Source: Silene conica (lineage: Eukaryota; Streptophyta; Magnoliopsida; Caryophyllales; Caryophyllaceae). From it: a DNA stretch of 64,000 nt. This document shows positions 12,593 to 23,810 of this stretch, in pieces. The DNA lies in contig CM055319.2 in assembly GCA_029255685.2 (NCBI GenBank), positions 23,778,247-23,842,246 on the forward strand, read 5' to 3'. The notes beneath the pieces are model-generated. The model was not told the origin of the DNA. It worked only from the letters and a program-made list of their open reading frames with translations, and made no database searches. Position numbers and translations under genes: made by a program. Positions within the stretch are counted from its first letter, which is position 1, and the number at the start of each line of letters is the position of its first letter.

Positions 12593-12850
12593 CTCCCTCC
12601 ATTTATATCCACATTACACATTTGGATTTTGTACACTATTTACAAATCAACGTTCGGTATCAATTATCTCCTAATACGTAAGAGAAAATATATTCATGAG
12701 GGATCTTGTTTGATTCGTCTTCACAAATACATTGAAAATATCTAACTTTTATAATTTTTACGAATACGTAGCTAAAGATATTTAACACGTAAAACGTGTG
12801 TTGGTAAACATGAAAAAGCAAATGTGTAAAGTGGATATGAATGGAGGGAG
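12593..12850. mobile_element. Stowaway-type MITE
   Basis: The termini CTCCCTCCATTTATATCCAC and GTGGATATGAATGGAGGGAG are inverted repeats. TA dinucleotides flank them at 12591-12592 and 12851-12852, the target site of Tc1/mariner-derived Stowaway elements. It has no coding capacity. Confidence 0.9.
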
Positions 12851-13958
12851 TAGTATTTTAACGAAAATAGTCCAAATTATTGAGGTGGTCTCTAAAATAA
12901 TATAAACTTTAATTTAACTAGCAGTTACCTCTTTCATGTACTATTCTCTCATCTCGCCTCATTTACAATGGAGGAGTAGAGGGGAATACTAACAATTACT
13001 TATTCAATTGACATAAACATAATGCAACAAAGAAATACTACTACTAGAGAATAGAGAAAAGAAGAGAAAGACAAGAAAAGAGGGTTGCCCAGATGTCTTC
13101 ATCCTCTCCAACTCTCCATCCTTGTTCTTTAATCTTCTCATTTCATCTCTTTTTCATCCATTTTTAAGTTCTGTGATTTTCTTTTGTATGTTTCTGGTTT
13201 TTTGTTGTTTTGGATGAATCAAGGGATTTTAAATTGTTTACTGTTTTTGTTTTGTTTTATTGGATTGGGAATAGGATAGGCCATGTTGTTAATCAGAATT
13301 TGCGTAAACAATGACAACTTTGCATTGATTCTAGTAATATAATACTAGTAGGTTTTTATAGATGTGCAGTTGACATTTTATGATTTCAGTCTACTCAATA
13401 TTTTATTACGAAGTACAGTATATTACTCATGCTTGATCAACCATTCTACCCTACTTTCTTCTCCATTTCATGAAATTTTCCTAAAATTTAGGAAACCCCC
13501 TATTTACATTGGAAAAACAATATACAAACCATCCTTGTTCCAATATTCGATACACAAACTATCCGTCATAAGCTGAAAACCGATAGTATTTCTCTTGCAA
13601 AATGCAAGTGGATGACCCATGAAATGTTCCATTTACCCCCACCTGTTTGCCTTGTTGTGAGGAGATGCTATCCGTTTTCAACTTGTGACAGATAAATATC
13701 CGTCTTCTGTCAGACTCTTTGTATTTGATAACAACTTGTGTCAAAACTGAAAACATCCACTTTATTATCACTCTTTATACCCTTTTTGTGATTTTTAACT
13801 GTTACCGTATTTAATTCACTGTGTTGTTTCATCTGGATGAAATTGGTGTTTTTTTTTGTGTACGTTATGTGTTAATAATTTCAGTTTATAATTTTTTCAT
13901 ATACGAATATTTAGATTTATACCAATTTTATTTTGTTTTAATTAAGTGATTAAATATA

Positions 13959-14165
13959 CTCCCTCCGTCCCGATCAATTGTTATCTATTGCTTTTGACAC
14001 AAAGATTAAGAAAAGAAGTATAAATGAATCTGGACCACACAAATTATATGGCCCCACATGTAATCAAATGTCATCCACAAAAAGTTGCCAAAAATGGAAA
14101 TAGATAACAATTCAATGATACACCCCAAAATGGAAATAGATAACAAATGACCGGGACGGAGAGAG
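13959..14165. mobile_element. Stowaway-type MITE
   Basis: The termini CTCCCTCCGTCCCGATCA and the inverse match CCGGGACGGAGAGAG flank about 180 bp of non-coding DNA. TA flanks each end (13957-13958, 14166-14167). Inner arms (TTGTTATCTATT / AGATAACAA) extend the terminal inverted repeat. It is the best-preserved MITE in the window. Confidence 0.9.
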
Positions 14166-14198
14166 TAGTTAAGAAAAACTAAACTATAAAAATATTAC

Positions 14199-14629
14199 GG
14201 CTCTGTTTGGTAAAACGACTTGAAAAGCAACCTGAAACCTGAAAAGGTACCTGAAAACTGAAAAGTTAGCTGAAACCTGAAAAGGTAGCTGATAAGGTAG
14301 CTGAAAATTATGAACTGATAAGCTGACTGATTATATAAAAAACTGTTTGCCAAACTAACTGAAAATGTAGCTTATTTTGGTGAAATGACGTAAAAGGATA
14401 TAATAATTATTTACTATATTATAGATTGAAGGGTAAAAATGTAATATAACCTAGAATTAGGTACCTGAAATCTAAAATGCTACCCTATGTAGCATTTCAT
14501 TTCAGGTAGCTTATTTGACCAAATAAGCTACTTACCAAACACTCCCAAAAAAATAAGCTACCTGATTCTTTTGGCGAAAAAGTTACTTCAGGCGAATCAG
14601 GTACCTGAAGTGCGCTGCCAAACAGAGCC
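14199..14629. mobile_element. MITE with GGCTCTGTTTGG termini
   Basis: Perfect 12-bp terminal inverted repeats GGCTCTGTTTGG / CCAAACAGAGCC are flanked by the direct triplet TAC (14196-14198, 14630-14632). A 3-bp target duplication suits a Tourist/PIF-Harbinger origin, although TWA is the usual target. The interior is built from reiterated CCTGAAAA and GGTAGCTGA units and can fold extensively. No transposase is encoded. Confidence 0.8.
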
Positions 14630-15194
14630 TACATCTTAATTTAAAGATATAATTGAAGGGAAAAAAACACTTGTTTCGTTATTTAACCAAATTCATTTTG
14701 GACGAAAATTTTTATTGTCAGAGTATATAGAAGTATATAGGGGATTGTGCGTAATCAAAAGGTACACGAACGACCGGGACCGAATGAGTATTTGTGAGAT
14801 AAATACATACTGTGCTCCCTCCATTGTTACAAAATGCAGGTTCTCATTTGTTATACAGAGAGTCTGTCTTTGAGACAATGGATTAATGTGGATATGAAAA
14901 TTGTAGTACAAAGTATGCATCTTAACTCTTAATATCGTATTTGATGCAGGTTTCTGATTCTGGTGTGGCGTGATTTAGGAGGAGGGAGGACTGGAATACT
15001 CAACGTAATAATTAATGTTTAATCATATGTACCATGTACGCAATATTGATCAATATATATAGAATGTCGAAGTACTACACTTTGTTGGAGTTGAGACAAT
15101 GTTCAGTAATGGCAATGTAATGTATTTCTGAGTTTCCGACTTTGGTGTTTACTCCTCCTTTATGTTGTCCATCATTTCATATTTCTTCTACACT

Positions 15195-15550
15195 ATGGCT
15201 CTATAACCTGAACAGGTAGCCGAAAACTGAAAAGGTAACTGAAACCTGAAAAATTGACTAACTGAAAATTGAAAGGTAAAAAGATAATATAACCTAGAAT
15301 TATGTGCCTGAAATCTAAAATGCTACTTCATGTAGCATTTTAAGGTAAAATGCTACCTCATGTAACATTTTAAGGTAGCTTATTTGACCAAATAAACTAC
15401 TTACCAAACACTCCAAAAAAAAATAAGCTGCCTACTTCCTTTGGCAAAAAAAAGTTAATTCAGGCAAAACAGATAAGCTACCAAATTTTTTGGAAAAAAA
15501 GTTATTTCAGGCAAATCAGGTATCTGAAGTGCACTCTCAAACGGAACCTA
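15195..15550. mobile_element. Degenerate relative of the MITE at 14199
   Basis: This segment shares the CCTGAAACCTGAAAA-type units, the ATGCTACCTCATGTAGCAT stem and the CTTACCAAACACTCC block with the MITE about 1 kb upstream. The termini are eroded (GGCTCTATAACCTGAA; TCAAACGGAACC). It is an older copy of the same family with an internal duplication of the stem region. Confidence 0.7.
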
Positions 15551-18305
15551 TCTAACCAACAACAAATCACCACTATAATTAAGGTAAAATGGAGGGAGGG
15601 AGGGAATATAAGACCAATGGTTACAAATTGACACAAACTCATCACTTCTGCTGCTAATCAGAGTACCTCTTAGTCATCCGCTTGCTGCAACAAAGCCGTG
15701 CATGCAGACACAGAATATCCAACAATTTTCATCGATTGCACATTCATTTTTGGCTTACAACACAACCTCATAATGTATCCATCTAGCCGACACTAGTTCC
15801 AACAACAGAAGGTTCCGCTTCAAATTAGAGACACAATGATTATAAAAGGAGTCTTTAAACATCAAATATTACATAATCAATCCACCATGACCAACTTGTT
15901 TAATCTGCTAATATTACCTATACTATTCTAAGTACTTTTACAAGTCTTGCTATCGTCTTTCTTCCTCATCAGTTCCAATAGTTTCTCCCTAATTGCAGAA
16001 TACTTCGATATATCAGAAGTCAGCTCATTTCCCTGGGCAGCTAACTATACATATCTGCAAAATATAAGCCAGAATTTTGTAAGAGCGCTCACAATAGTCG
16101 CTTCTCAAACAAAAAAGATGATTCCAACGACTAATGTACTTGTTAGTCCGTTCTAAAACAAAAAAAATGATTCGAACGACTAATGTACTTGTTAGTTGTT
16201 ACTTGTTACCCGTGTTGTATGGTTCAGTGCTCTGTTCAATTCGAGGAACAGGTTCAACTTCACAGAACACTACACAGTAAAATGTATAGAACTTAAGTAA
16301 TGAAGTTCACGAATGAACTCCAAACTATGCAATAGTGCTACACGTGGTTAAAAATTAAAATAAGGTGTGTTTGGCTATGTGAAGGAAACGAATAGGGAGA
16401 ACGGAGTACGAGAGCTAGCCATGCAAATCTTGTCTACTCTATGTTGAAGGGATTTTAATTTGGCTTCGAGGGAAAATAGATGGATCACTCCAATTGCGTA
16501 CCCCTACATCTCCCACCATGGATATTTGCTAACCAAACAAGGAACTCCCTTTCTTCCACTCCTCCCCACCCTTCTTCACCTTCAAAGTTGACTGTCCTAA
16601 AAAACCGAATTGTCCTTCAAACTTATCTACCCTGTAGTACTTAACTATATCCTCAAAAGACTCTGCCTCACACATTCAACTTGAAATAACATCACGTATG
16701 TACAGCGATACAAAAATATAAGGTACACCTAGTGACCTAGTGCACCACCTAATAATATACTCTAGTGGTAAAACTAAAACTATGTATGACCATAACTTTC
16801 CACGCATAAAGAAACAGAATCTAAAAACAAAAATATGTTTTGTTACGTAGGTATAAAATGATATGGGACAGCCTGTGTACCTAAGAAGTTTTCATATGGA
16901 CTGTTGAGACATACTTGCACCATGCAACAATAAAGCATCAGTTTCATGAACAGTTGTGTAAATCACTCAAAGGAAGAATAACAATGAGAAATGGAACATA
17001 GTAGACGACCAGAATTTGGGGTGGACAGGAAATACGAATGCTTTACCACCAAAAAATTGACACATAAACCTATTAGTATAAATTTTCATGTACACAAATT
17101 GAAGAAAGTGCACGTCATTGCAGTTTACATTCATAAATTTAACATACACAGAATATATCTATGGTATTAATGCAAAGGCCAAACTCCAAACCCTAACAAG
17201 AAGGAATTCTCATAAGAACAAAAGTGTACGACATTAACAAGCGACAGCAAAACCACATCCACACTTCAAGACATAATCCAGGAAAACAGCAACTTAGCAC
17301 TATATTAGAAAATGAACTCCCTTGGTCCAGCAAGACTGACCCAGGTTAGTTTCATAGTTTCATACGCTGCAATCAAACATTCTAGATGTAGTAATTTTTC
17401 CATTTAACCATCGTATCTCAACAACCAAAGGAAGATATCCACATTCAAATATCGGGTTCATAATAAACGGTTGTAGCAACCTTACAGGAACCGAGTCTAC
17501 CAAAGGAGTTTAGATGAACGGGTAAAAACTCTGGCACAAACTCCAAAATTCCGCAGTCTGTTATGCTGAGCTAGGCTTTTCAGAAAATAGGATGAGAATG
17601 AAAAGAGAAGAGCTGATTGAGCTTAAATCCAGCTACCAGGTTAAGGATTCTTCTCTCTCAATCACAGCCTCGCAGTTTAGAACGCATAACTACTGAGGCT
17701 CTCTTATGCATCAAAGATAGAGCTAGAGTTACCTTAATGAAAATACACATAATTTAGAAATGAAAAAATTAAAATTTAGTTAATAGCTTGCAAATTAATT
17801 TTCCTTTTCCGAACTTCTGAAACAATAAAAAAAGGAAACTGCACAGAGAGCAACAAAACATAATCAGAGTAGACAATAATTCAAGTTTCAAGGAAAAATA
17901 AATTTGAATACTAGATTCAGTATGTATTTTAGCAGGCTTGCCCCTAAAAAGCTCTCCTTTACAACCATTTGAGCTTCGTTCACAGATGATGTAAGTTCTT
18001 ATAAAATAGCTTACAGAACATTCACAAAAGACCCAACAATGTCTCCACCACAATACTCCATAATACATAAGCTCAAACTACCATTAGCAAACCTTCAAAA
18101 CACTAGCAAATGCATACTTCAAAACGGTGTCTAATGATTATGATCAGGAAAATGGACACAATTATTTCTAATTCATCCTTAAAATAACGACTAGAAAAAA
18201 ATTTGAGACAGGAGCTAGCAAATATTGATAGCAAAAACATGTAATAAGCTTCAACAGTGACCAACAAATACAAATTCACCACAAAAACCCTCATAGCCAT
18301 CCATA

Positions 18306-18775
18306 AGTACAACAAAAAGTGACCAAGTAATGAGCACAAAAAGGCAAAATTTTGGAGGAAAATATAAAGCCAGCGTGAAAACAGACGCACAAGCTTCCTT
18401 TTAGAAACACATTGGATGCTGTAAAGAATTGAAGAGCCATAATTTTTATAAATTCAATAAGTACACGTGCACAACAGCAGAAGAGCAAGGAATTGGAGTT
18501 AATTCAGTTCCCTCTGCCTTGTCTTCTAAAGCTATTGTACAGATTTATTTATGCCGTTGTCATTCCACAGACCAGATTGTGAACATAAAATTCATACTGA
18601 ACACACAATAATGTACTATAAGCACAGCGAAAAGTGACCAAGTGAGGAGCCCGCCAAAGGCAAAATATTGGAGGATCAATATGATTCCAGCGTCATAACA
18701 AACGCCTAATATTATTGCCGATAAGATGCTCTGGCCATTCAGCAGACATAATTTCATGAAATTAACACACATAAT
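18306..18775. repeat. Diverged direct duplication
   Basis: The sequence around AAAAGTGACCAAGTAATGAGC at 18308 recurs at 18630 as AAAAGTGACCAAGTGAGGAGC. Similarity continues through GGCAAAATTTTGGAGGA / GGCAAAATATTGGAGGA and further, with scattered substitutions and indels, for about 150 bp per copy. It is an old local duplication about 320 bp apart. Confidence 0.75.
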
Positions 18776-18892
18776 CCATACATCAAAGACGAATGCACAT
18801 AAAATGCAAACTGATGCAACAGTTACCAAACTACTTTTTCAGTTCCATAATAAATTAATGATTACAATCAGACACTAAGGAGAAGGGAAGTG

Positions 18893-18965
18893 GAAGAGTG
18901 CACTCCTTCACAAGCATCTAGGATGCGGGTCATGTGAAAGAGTGCACTTCTTCACAAGCATCTAG
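18893..18965. repeat. Tandem duplication, about 29 bp per copy
   Basis: GAAGAGTGCACTCCTTCACA... (18893-18921) and GAAAGAGTGCACTTCTTCAC... (18936-18965) are near-identical direct repeats, each ending CAAGCATCTAG, about 43 bp apart. The core AGAGTGCACT includes a GTGCAC palindrome. Confidence 0.85.
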
Positions 18966-19516
18966 CAATCTTATGAAAACTACCCCCTTCATTAGTCAAC
19001 TCTAAATGTTCACGTACAAAAAAATATCAAAGCAACCCAATCACTGCATTCTCTTAAAGTGCAAGGAGTTACAAGGAGTCTACTTTAAAAAGGCTAAACT
19101 TTTAATTACTAATTATATATTTCTACTTGCAACATCAAACAACAAACTACCAATATATACATAGCAACAAACCATATCAGTTATAACGAAATTCACCCAA
19201 AGTACATAGTACAGTATACCTTATGTTACCTCGTGTACCTCTATCCTACACTCTGACACTCCGAATACGAGTATTATAACATCTCCAAAATTCATGTCTA
19301 GCAACAAACAGGGAGATTGTCAAAATTAAACCGAGTCATATACTGATATACACATGTCCTACACATTAAATCGAATCAGTAACCTAACATTGTAAATAGC
19401 AACAACATCAACAGACTTACCCCCCAATCAACACAAACAAAACCACATATCCAACGATATTAATTAAATTCTTCAAAAATTAAAGAGCAAGAAGAACGGC
19501 ATAACAGAAGGGCAAT

Positions 19517-20497
19517 TCAATGCGAAAACAGGTAGTAGAGGAAGAGAGCGTCACCATCGGAGTTAGATCGCTTAGCGCGCTTAATCTTTTCCAACTGAAC
19601 CTGCATCTCAACAAGCATCTGCATCCTCTGACACTCCAACTCTTTAGCAAACTGCATCCTTTGTTTCTCCAACTCAATCAACTGCCTTTGCTTTTCTTTC
19701 TCAACCCTGGCATATACTTCCCCAAATTTCTCAATGACCCTGGCCAATTTCCTTATCCCATCCCCCTCTCTCTCCTCCGCCTCCTCATCCGCAGCCTCTC
19801 CTTCCTCCTCATCCTCGTCCTCCTCAGCCGGTGCCGCCTCTTCCTCTTCGCTCTCTTCCTCCCTGGCCGCAGCTGCAGCGACAGCGGCGTAATTCCTCCT
19901 AAAATACTCCTCCTGCTGGTGCACCGGCGTGACCGCAGGCCTCTTCTGAGGCAAGACCGGTGTCCTCATACTCATAGTCATCATATTTAAGCCACCAGCG
20001 CCTAACGAGGCGGGGGTGTTGCGGGAGAGGTGGTGGATCGGAACAGCAAGCGGCGGCGACAAGGAGGGAGATTGCGAAGGAGAAGCGGAAACCTTCTTAA
20101 CAAGAGCATTAACATTACCAATAAGGTGATCCAAAGGGTCGAAAAAAGGCCATGGAGATTTGTAAGTTCCAGTGTTATCCAAAACCCTAGCCTTCTCAAT
20201 CTTATATTTCTTCTTCAAAGTATCGATGCGATTCTTACACTGAACATCGGTACGACGAGCTTTCTTGATATGACCATGGCGGGCGTTGACGGTATCAGCG
20301 ACTTCCTGCCATTGTTTCTGGCGGAGATTACCGCGATTGAGATCTAAGTAACGCTGGCCCCAGGCCTCGATAAGGGTGAAAGTAGCGTCTTCGCTCCAAC
20401 AATCCTCACGGGCGGGCATAGCGCGAGGGAGGGAGGGAGGGGAGATGAAGTGCGGCGGCGGAGGGGTAGAGGAATTGGAAGGGATTAATTCGGCCAT
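19517..20497 (-). CDS. Trihelix (SIP1-clade) transcription factor
   Basis: A 326-residue nuclear DNA-binding protein and the only convincing host gene in the window. Residues 33-105 form a trihelix (MYB/SANT-like) domain with its three spaced tryptophans at W34, W46 and W63 and the conserved block [21 protein letters not shown] proline-rich linker follows, then an acidic run of Glu and Asp (about 213-248). The C-terminal coiled coil (about 250-312; [20 protein letters not shown]) is typical of the SIP1 clade, as in Arabidopsis ASIL- and ENAP-type proteins that act as transcriptional repressors or chromatin adaptors. The ATG at 20497 lies in a good context (ATTATGGCC) and nothing conserved precedes it. 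The CDS is markedly more GC-rich than its flanks. The last 12 residues ([11 protein letters not shown]) are unlike the clade and may come from reading into an intron or 3' UTR. Confidence 0.9.
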   Translation of the reverse strand: MAELIPSNSSTPPPPHFISPPSLPRAMPAREDCWSEDATFTLIEAWGQRYLDLNRGNLRQKQWQEVADTVNARHGHIKKARRTDVQCKNRIDTLKKKYKIEKARVLDNTGTYKSPWPFFDPLDHLIGNVNALVKKVSASPSQSPSLSPPLAVPIHHLSRNTPASLGAGGLNMMTMSMRTPVLPQKRPAVTPVHQQEEYFRRNYAAVAAAAAREEESEEEEAAPAEEDEDEEEGEAADEEAEEREGDGIRKLARVIEKFGEVYARVEKEKQRQLIELEKQRMQFAKELECQRMQMLVEMQVQLEKIKRAKRSNSDGDALFLYYLFSH

Positions 20498-20760
20498 AAT
20501 GAAGAACGGAGAGAAAAAGGGGGGAAAAAGAAGGAAGGAGAAAGAAGTGCCGGCGGTGAGAAGGAATGAAAAAGAAGGAAGAGAAAAGGAAAGGGCATGA
20601 TAAGGGTTAGTAGTGTAGAGGGTGACGTAGCGTGAGATCGCCGGGAGGGTTGGGAAGTCATCGAGATGAGCGCGTGAACCGACGTTACGGGCAAATTTTT
20701 ATGGATTATCGATAACATTTCTTTACGAGGAATGGTCAATCGGTCAGGGGATTATACAAT
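20498..20760 (-). promoter_or_regulatory. Presumed 5' UTR and promoter of the trihelix gene
   Basis: Immediately upstream of the ATG the transcribed strand is CT-rich (TTCCTTCTTTTTCATTCC and similar), as in many plant leaders. No clear TATA box is visible, which fits a housekeeping-type promoter. The boundary between leader and promoter cannot be placed from sequence. Confidence 0.4.
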
Positions 20761-20771
20761 CACACACCCCT

Positions 20772-20827
20772 CCCCATTACCCCATTACCCACATTACCCA
20801 TTACCCATTACCCATTACCCATTACCC
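20772..20827. repeat. (ATTACCC)n heptanucleotide repeat
   Basis: About seven consecutive or nearly consecutive copies of ATTACCC (with CCCCATTACCCC variants at the left) lie about 280 bp upstream of the trihelix ATG. The unit differs from the plant telomere repeat CCCTAAA but has the same length and C-rich character. Confidence 0.9.
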
Positions 20828-21117
20828 GTTCTTGGCTAAATTTGTAATAGTCCCTATTTTTACACTTCATAATAATAAAATATCCCGATTAGTAAATGTA
20901 GTCGACGTTTTAATAAACGTAATTGGCGTTTTTTATAAAAAAAAAGACGGAAATTACCCTTGGTCTCTCTCATTGTTTCTCTCTTTTCCCTCTCTTCTCT
21001 TTCACCGTAAACAACACCCCCTAACATTCAACATCAGCCTGGTGTTGATGTCACCAGCTTTATGTTCCACTCAGCACAAAACATTGTTGTCTTTTCCGCA
21101 CAAATTGGGTCCCATTA

Positions 21118-21575
21118 TCACACACTATCAGCTGGAAGACCATATCGACAGATGATATTGCGCTTGATGAATGATATGACGTTTTTTTCTTTGATTTGTC
21201 TGAACAAGTCAGCCTCTATCCACTTTGAGGTGTAGTCCGTCATTGCTAGCATGAATACCATTTGTCTTGGAGCTTGTGGTAACTTACCTACAATGTCCAT
21301 GCCCCACTTAATGAATGGCCAAGGTGCGAAGGTGCGGAGATGGAATGTAACAATTCTGATGGTTGATGAATGTACGGTGCATGTATCTGGCAGGCTTGGC
21401 ATTTTGAACTATAGTAAAGGCAGTCGGCCCTCAATATAGGCCAAAAGTAGCATGTCCTGAGAACTTTACTGGCTAGACTTCTGCCTCCTTTTGATTGCCA
21501 CAATGCCCATTATGGAGTTCCTGTAGGACTTGTGTAGCTTCAAATGGCTCCAAGCATCTGAGGTATGGTTCAGCC
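21118..21575 (-). pseudogene. Ty3/gypsy integrase fragment
   Basis: The minus strand encodes the integrase zinc-binding region (a CQACQ pair in ...SSKCQACQIHAPYIHQPSE) and the start of the catalytic core (WPFIKWGMDIVGKLPQAP, then AMTDYTSKWIEA) up to IICRYGLP. At least two frameshifts separate the parts. It is an orphan of about 460 bp with no LTR or RT beside it. The wording is of the Athila/Tat type, but it is not part of the element at 22295, which lies in the opposite orientation and lacks this domain. Confidence 0.85.
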
Positions 21576-22294
21576 TGCGATTTCTTATATAATCAATCAA
21601 TCAATATATCTATCTATCTATCTATATTATTAAAGAAAGTTTTTTTCGAGCCGCGTGATTGGTTGAACAATATAATAAGAGGTTTCAAAATAGATATAGA
21701 AGAACAAATTTATCACATCATAAGAGATAATATTTTAACGGCTAACTAAGACAATTCCTATTGTATTTAAACTCTTTGATAATAATGGGTATAAATATCC
21801 AATGATTCATAACTTAGCAATTACACGTTTTTTTTTGTATTGCTAAATTGCAATTTTTTAAGCATCTTATATTTCTTATTATTGTTTGCATTTGTAATTT
21901 TAATTTTTGTAGTTTAGTATTTTTGATATTGACATTGATCTGTTTATTTCTATTATTATTTATCATAGAATTAATAGGGCTCTTTTTTTTTTTTTTTTTC
22001 TTTTGCAGCACAATTACATTATTGATCTAGCATGGGAGTAATTACGTGTTTGCATGATCTTTACCCTTTATTATACCCAAATACAGTATAATAATTTACA
22101 CAAAAAAATTTAAGAACAGGTTCTTGTGCCGTATAAGCATAAGGTTTAACTGATCCGTGTGACGTATAAACTTAAGGTTTTGGTTACGTAACCCGGGCTT
22201 GTCTGTGGCTGAAAGTTCGAACCCCTAATGGACCTTTTTTAAATGAGGTGCGGTACATAAAAATTAAAAATAAACCAAATATATTATGTAAGAG
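21576..22294 (+). mobile_element. Helitron-like 5' end and body
   Basis: After short (AATC)n and (TCTA)n runs, TCTATATTATTAAAG at 21621 matches the usual start of plant non-autonomous Helitrons. It is followed by TTTTTTTCGAGCCGCGTG, which reappears in the tandem array at 35.3-42.4 kb. The body runs AT-rich and non-coding to 22294, where the Athila/Tat element is inserted, and may resume at 33699. A candidate 3' end is at 35258. No RepHel gene is present. Confidence 0.4.
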
Positions 22295-23788
22295 TGGTGA
22301 GTCATATTTATATATATTTTAATGCCTCTTCTTAGCATCTTTTGTTACGGTTCTTTGATTAGAATTGCTATTTATATGTCAGTTTTAGTAGAATATCGAT
22401 ACTTCTGTATTTCTGTGTTTAAATGCAGAATGGTTGCATTTGTGGAACACAAGAGTGATATATAGCACCATGGAATCAACAAGACAAAGCACAAGAAGAT
22501 ATCCAAGAACTAAGGAAGAATAAAGGATAAGAATTGAAGCCAGGCGAGCGAAAGAACAACTCCATATAACTAGTACCTAGTTATAAGGGACATATCTCAG
22601 GCTATAAAATTGATAATCAAGTGATTCAAGTTGGCGGTGAAAGCTTATCCTTTTAGCTTTCCAACGCCGCAAAAATCGCTTGATTCTGACAATTAACGAA
22701 GAAATGGCGGACGTTTGAACTTCAGTGCGCAAAGCAGGAATTACGCGCTGAGAGGTCCCTCGATCGAGGACAGATCATCCTCGATCGAGGAACCTTTTTC
22801 TCAGGAACGCGCAACTACGACAATAGGTCCCTCGATCGAGTACATCTTGTCCTCAATTGAGGAACCTTTCACGACAGGTTTCTTTCCGGAAACTTTCCAA
22901 AGTCATTTCTTATGTTTTATTATATAAGAGAGTCGTGCCCCCTAAATAAATCACGCCTTCTTTACCCTAATTTCAGTCCTCTTTCTTTCTTTTAGTCTAG
23001 TTTTATAAATTCTCAAATTAAATTAGCTTTTAGTTTTATGCATTAGACCTTGTCTTCCATTACGGTATTATTGTTAATCTTTCTTTATTTCTATTGTCAA
23101 TTAAGTTCTTGTTACTCCTTCATACCTTTAATTATGTTATCCATCGTTTTTCCTCTTTTCTTTGTTGTTTTTGTTGTTATTATGCGTAGCTAATTTAGCT
23201 TTCTAGGGAGAATGAGGTTCTAGGTTGTTAGGAGGGGGTTTACCTTATGAATTGATAGTTAAATTGCCTTTTGTTATTGTTTAGCTTATCGTCTTAATCG
23301 TCTTAAATCTAATTGATTGATTACTGACCGAAGTTAATGAATTAGTCTTGCATATTAGGATTATCACCGATCGGGTTAAGACTAATATATAGAGGCAACG
23401 ATAACTAAATAGACATAGTTTAATGATAGCGACCGCATGTTAACCTATATCTAAAGGGAATATTGAATCGACCGATCATATTACCTTCAATAACATAATT
23501 AGCCCTATCAATGATTAAATCTCACCCATGAATAACTATCTTGTGAACCTGATCCCTAGACTTTTACTTATTATTGTTTCTTATCTTTGCTTTATATTGC
23601 TTCTAGTTGTTAGAAATCACAATCAATCAAACAACCAAACTTGTGACCCCTTAAGACGTATATAAATATTAACAAACTGAAATTAATCACCGCCTCCCTG
23701 TGAATACGATACCCTACTTACCTCTAGCTATTTGTTAGTAGTAATTTAAGTTTACTTTGATTAAGGTGATATGACTTTAGCCTTATCA
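22295..23788 (+). repeat. 5' LTR of the Athila/Tat element
   Basis: A 1494-bp LTR that begins TGGTGAGTCATATT, one base off the TGATGAGTCATATT of the 3' copy, and ends GCCTTATCA. It carries the CCTCGATCGAGG cassette at 22758-22862. Divergence from the 3' LTR is patchy: high in the first third and almost nil over about 23230-23640. Confidence 0.9.
22758..22862. repeat. CCTCGATCGAGG palindrome cassette in the 5' LTR
   Basis: There are four 12-bp palindromic sites in two pairs: 22758-22769, 22779-22790, 22830-22841 (last base T) and 22851-22862 (as CCTCAATTGAGG). Pair members start 21 bp apart and the pairs 72 bp apart. Each pair is bracketed by GGTCC on the left and GAACC on the right. Confidence 0.95.
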
Positions 23789-23792
23789 AATT

Positions 23793-23810
23793 TGGCGTCG
23801 TTGCCGGGGA
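23793..23810 (+). promoter_or_regulatory. Primer-binding site (tRNA-Asp-type)
   Basis: TGGCGTCGTTGCCGGGGA lies four bases after the 5' LTR end. It differs by one base from the TGGCGCCGTTGCCGGGGA typical of Athila/Tat elements and marks the start of minus-strand DNA synthesis. Confidence 0.9.

Larger units (their letters stand above)
12940..15190 (+). other. Possible two-exon transcript, no conserved ORF
   Basis: 12950-13185 has the look of a plant 5' leader: CT-rich tracts and an ATG at 13092 opening a 24-codon frame (MSSSSPTLHPCSLIF...). A GTATGT donor lies at 13186. A TTGATGCAG acceptor ends at 14949, and the following 230 bp (14950-15180) is less AT-rich. MITEs sit in the inferred intron, as is common near genes. 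There is no family match and no TATA that I trust. It may be a lncRNA, the UTR part of an unrecognised gene, or chance. Confidence 0.25.
15560..19516. other. Low-repeat non-coding region 3' of the trihelix gene
   Basis: No open frame with family similarity is present. The stretch looks less repetitive than the rest of the window. On the minus strand it is downstream of the trihelix gene and may hold its 3' UTR. A pyrimidine-rich TTTGTTGCAG on the minus strand near 15685-15690 could be a splice acceptor, but I have no donor to pair it with confidently. Two internal duplications are listed separately. Confidence 0.5.

Noticed and set aside
17769..18829. Several hydrophobic minus-strand frames of 65-99 codons that look like membrane proteins
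   Set aside because: AT-rich DNA gives hydrophobic translations; the frames overlap a diverged non-coding duplication with indels that shift them, so coding constraint is absent.
20030..20600. Plus-strand frames opposite the trihelix gene
   Set aside because: They are shadows of a GC-rich coding exon and lack any conserved domain.
20772..20827. Interstitial telomere repeat
   Set aside because: The unit is ATTACCC, not CCCTAAA, and the copies show no mixture with the true telomere unit.
22170..22245. Possible tRNA gene or second SINE (AGTTCGAACCCC resembles a B-box)
   Set aside because: No A-box at the right distance and no cloverleaf can be drawn; kept only as part of the Helitron-like body.
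22715..22927. A 70-codon frame in the LTR reading through the palindrome cassette
   Set aside because: It merely translates the repeated palindromes, the matching 3' LTR frame differs, and LTRs are non-coding here.
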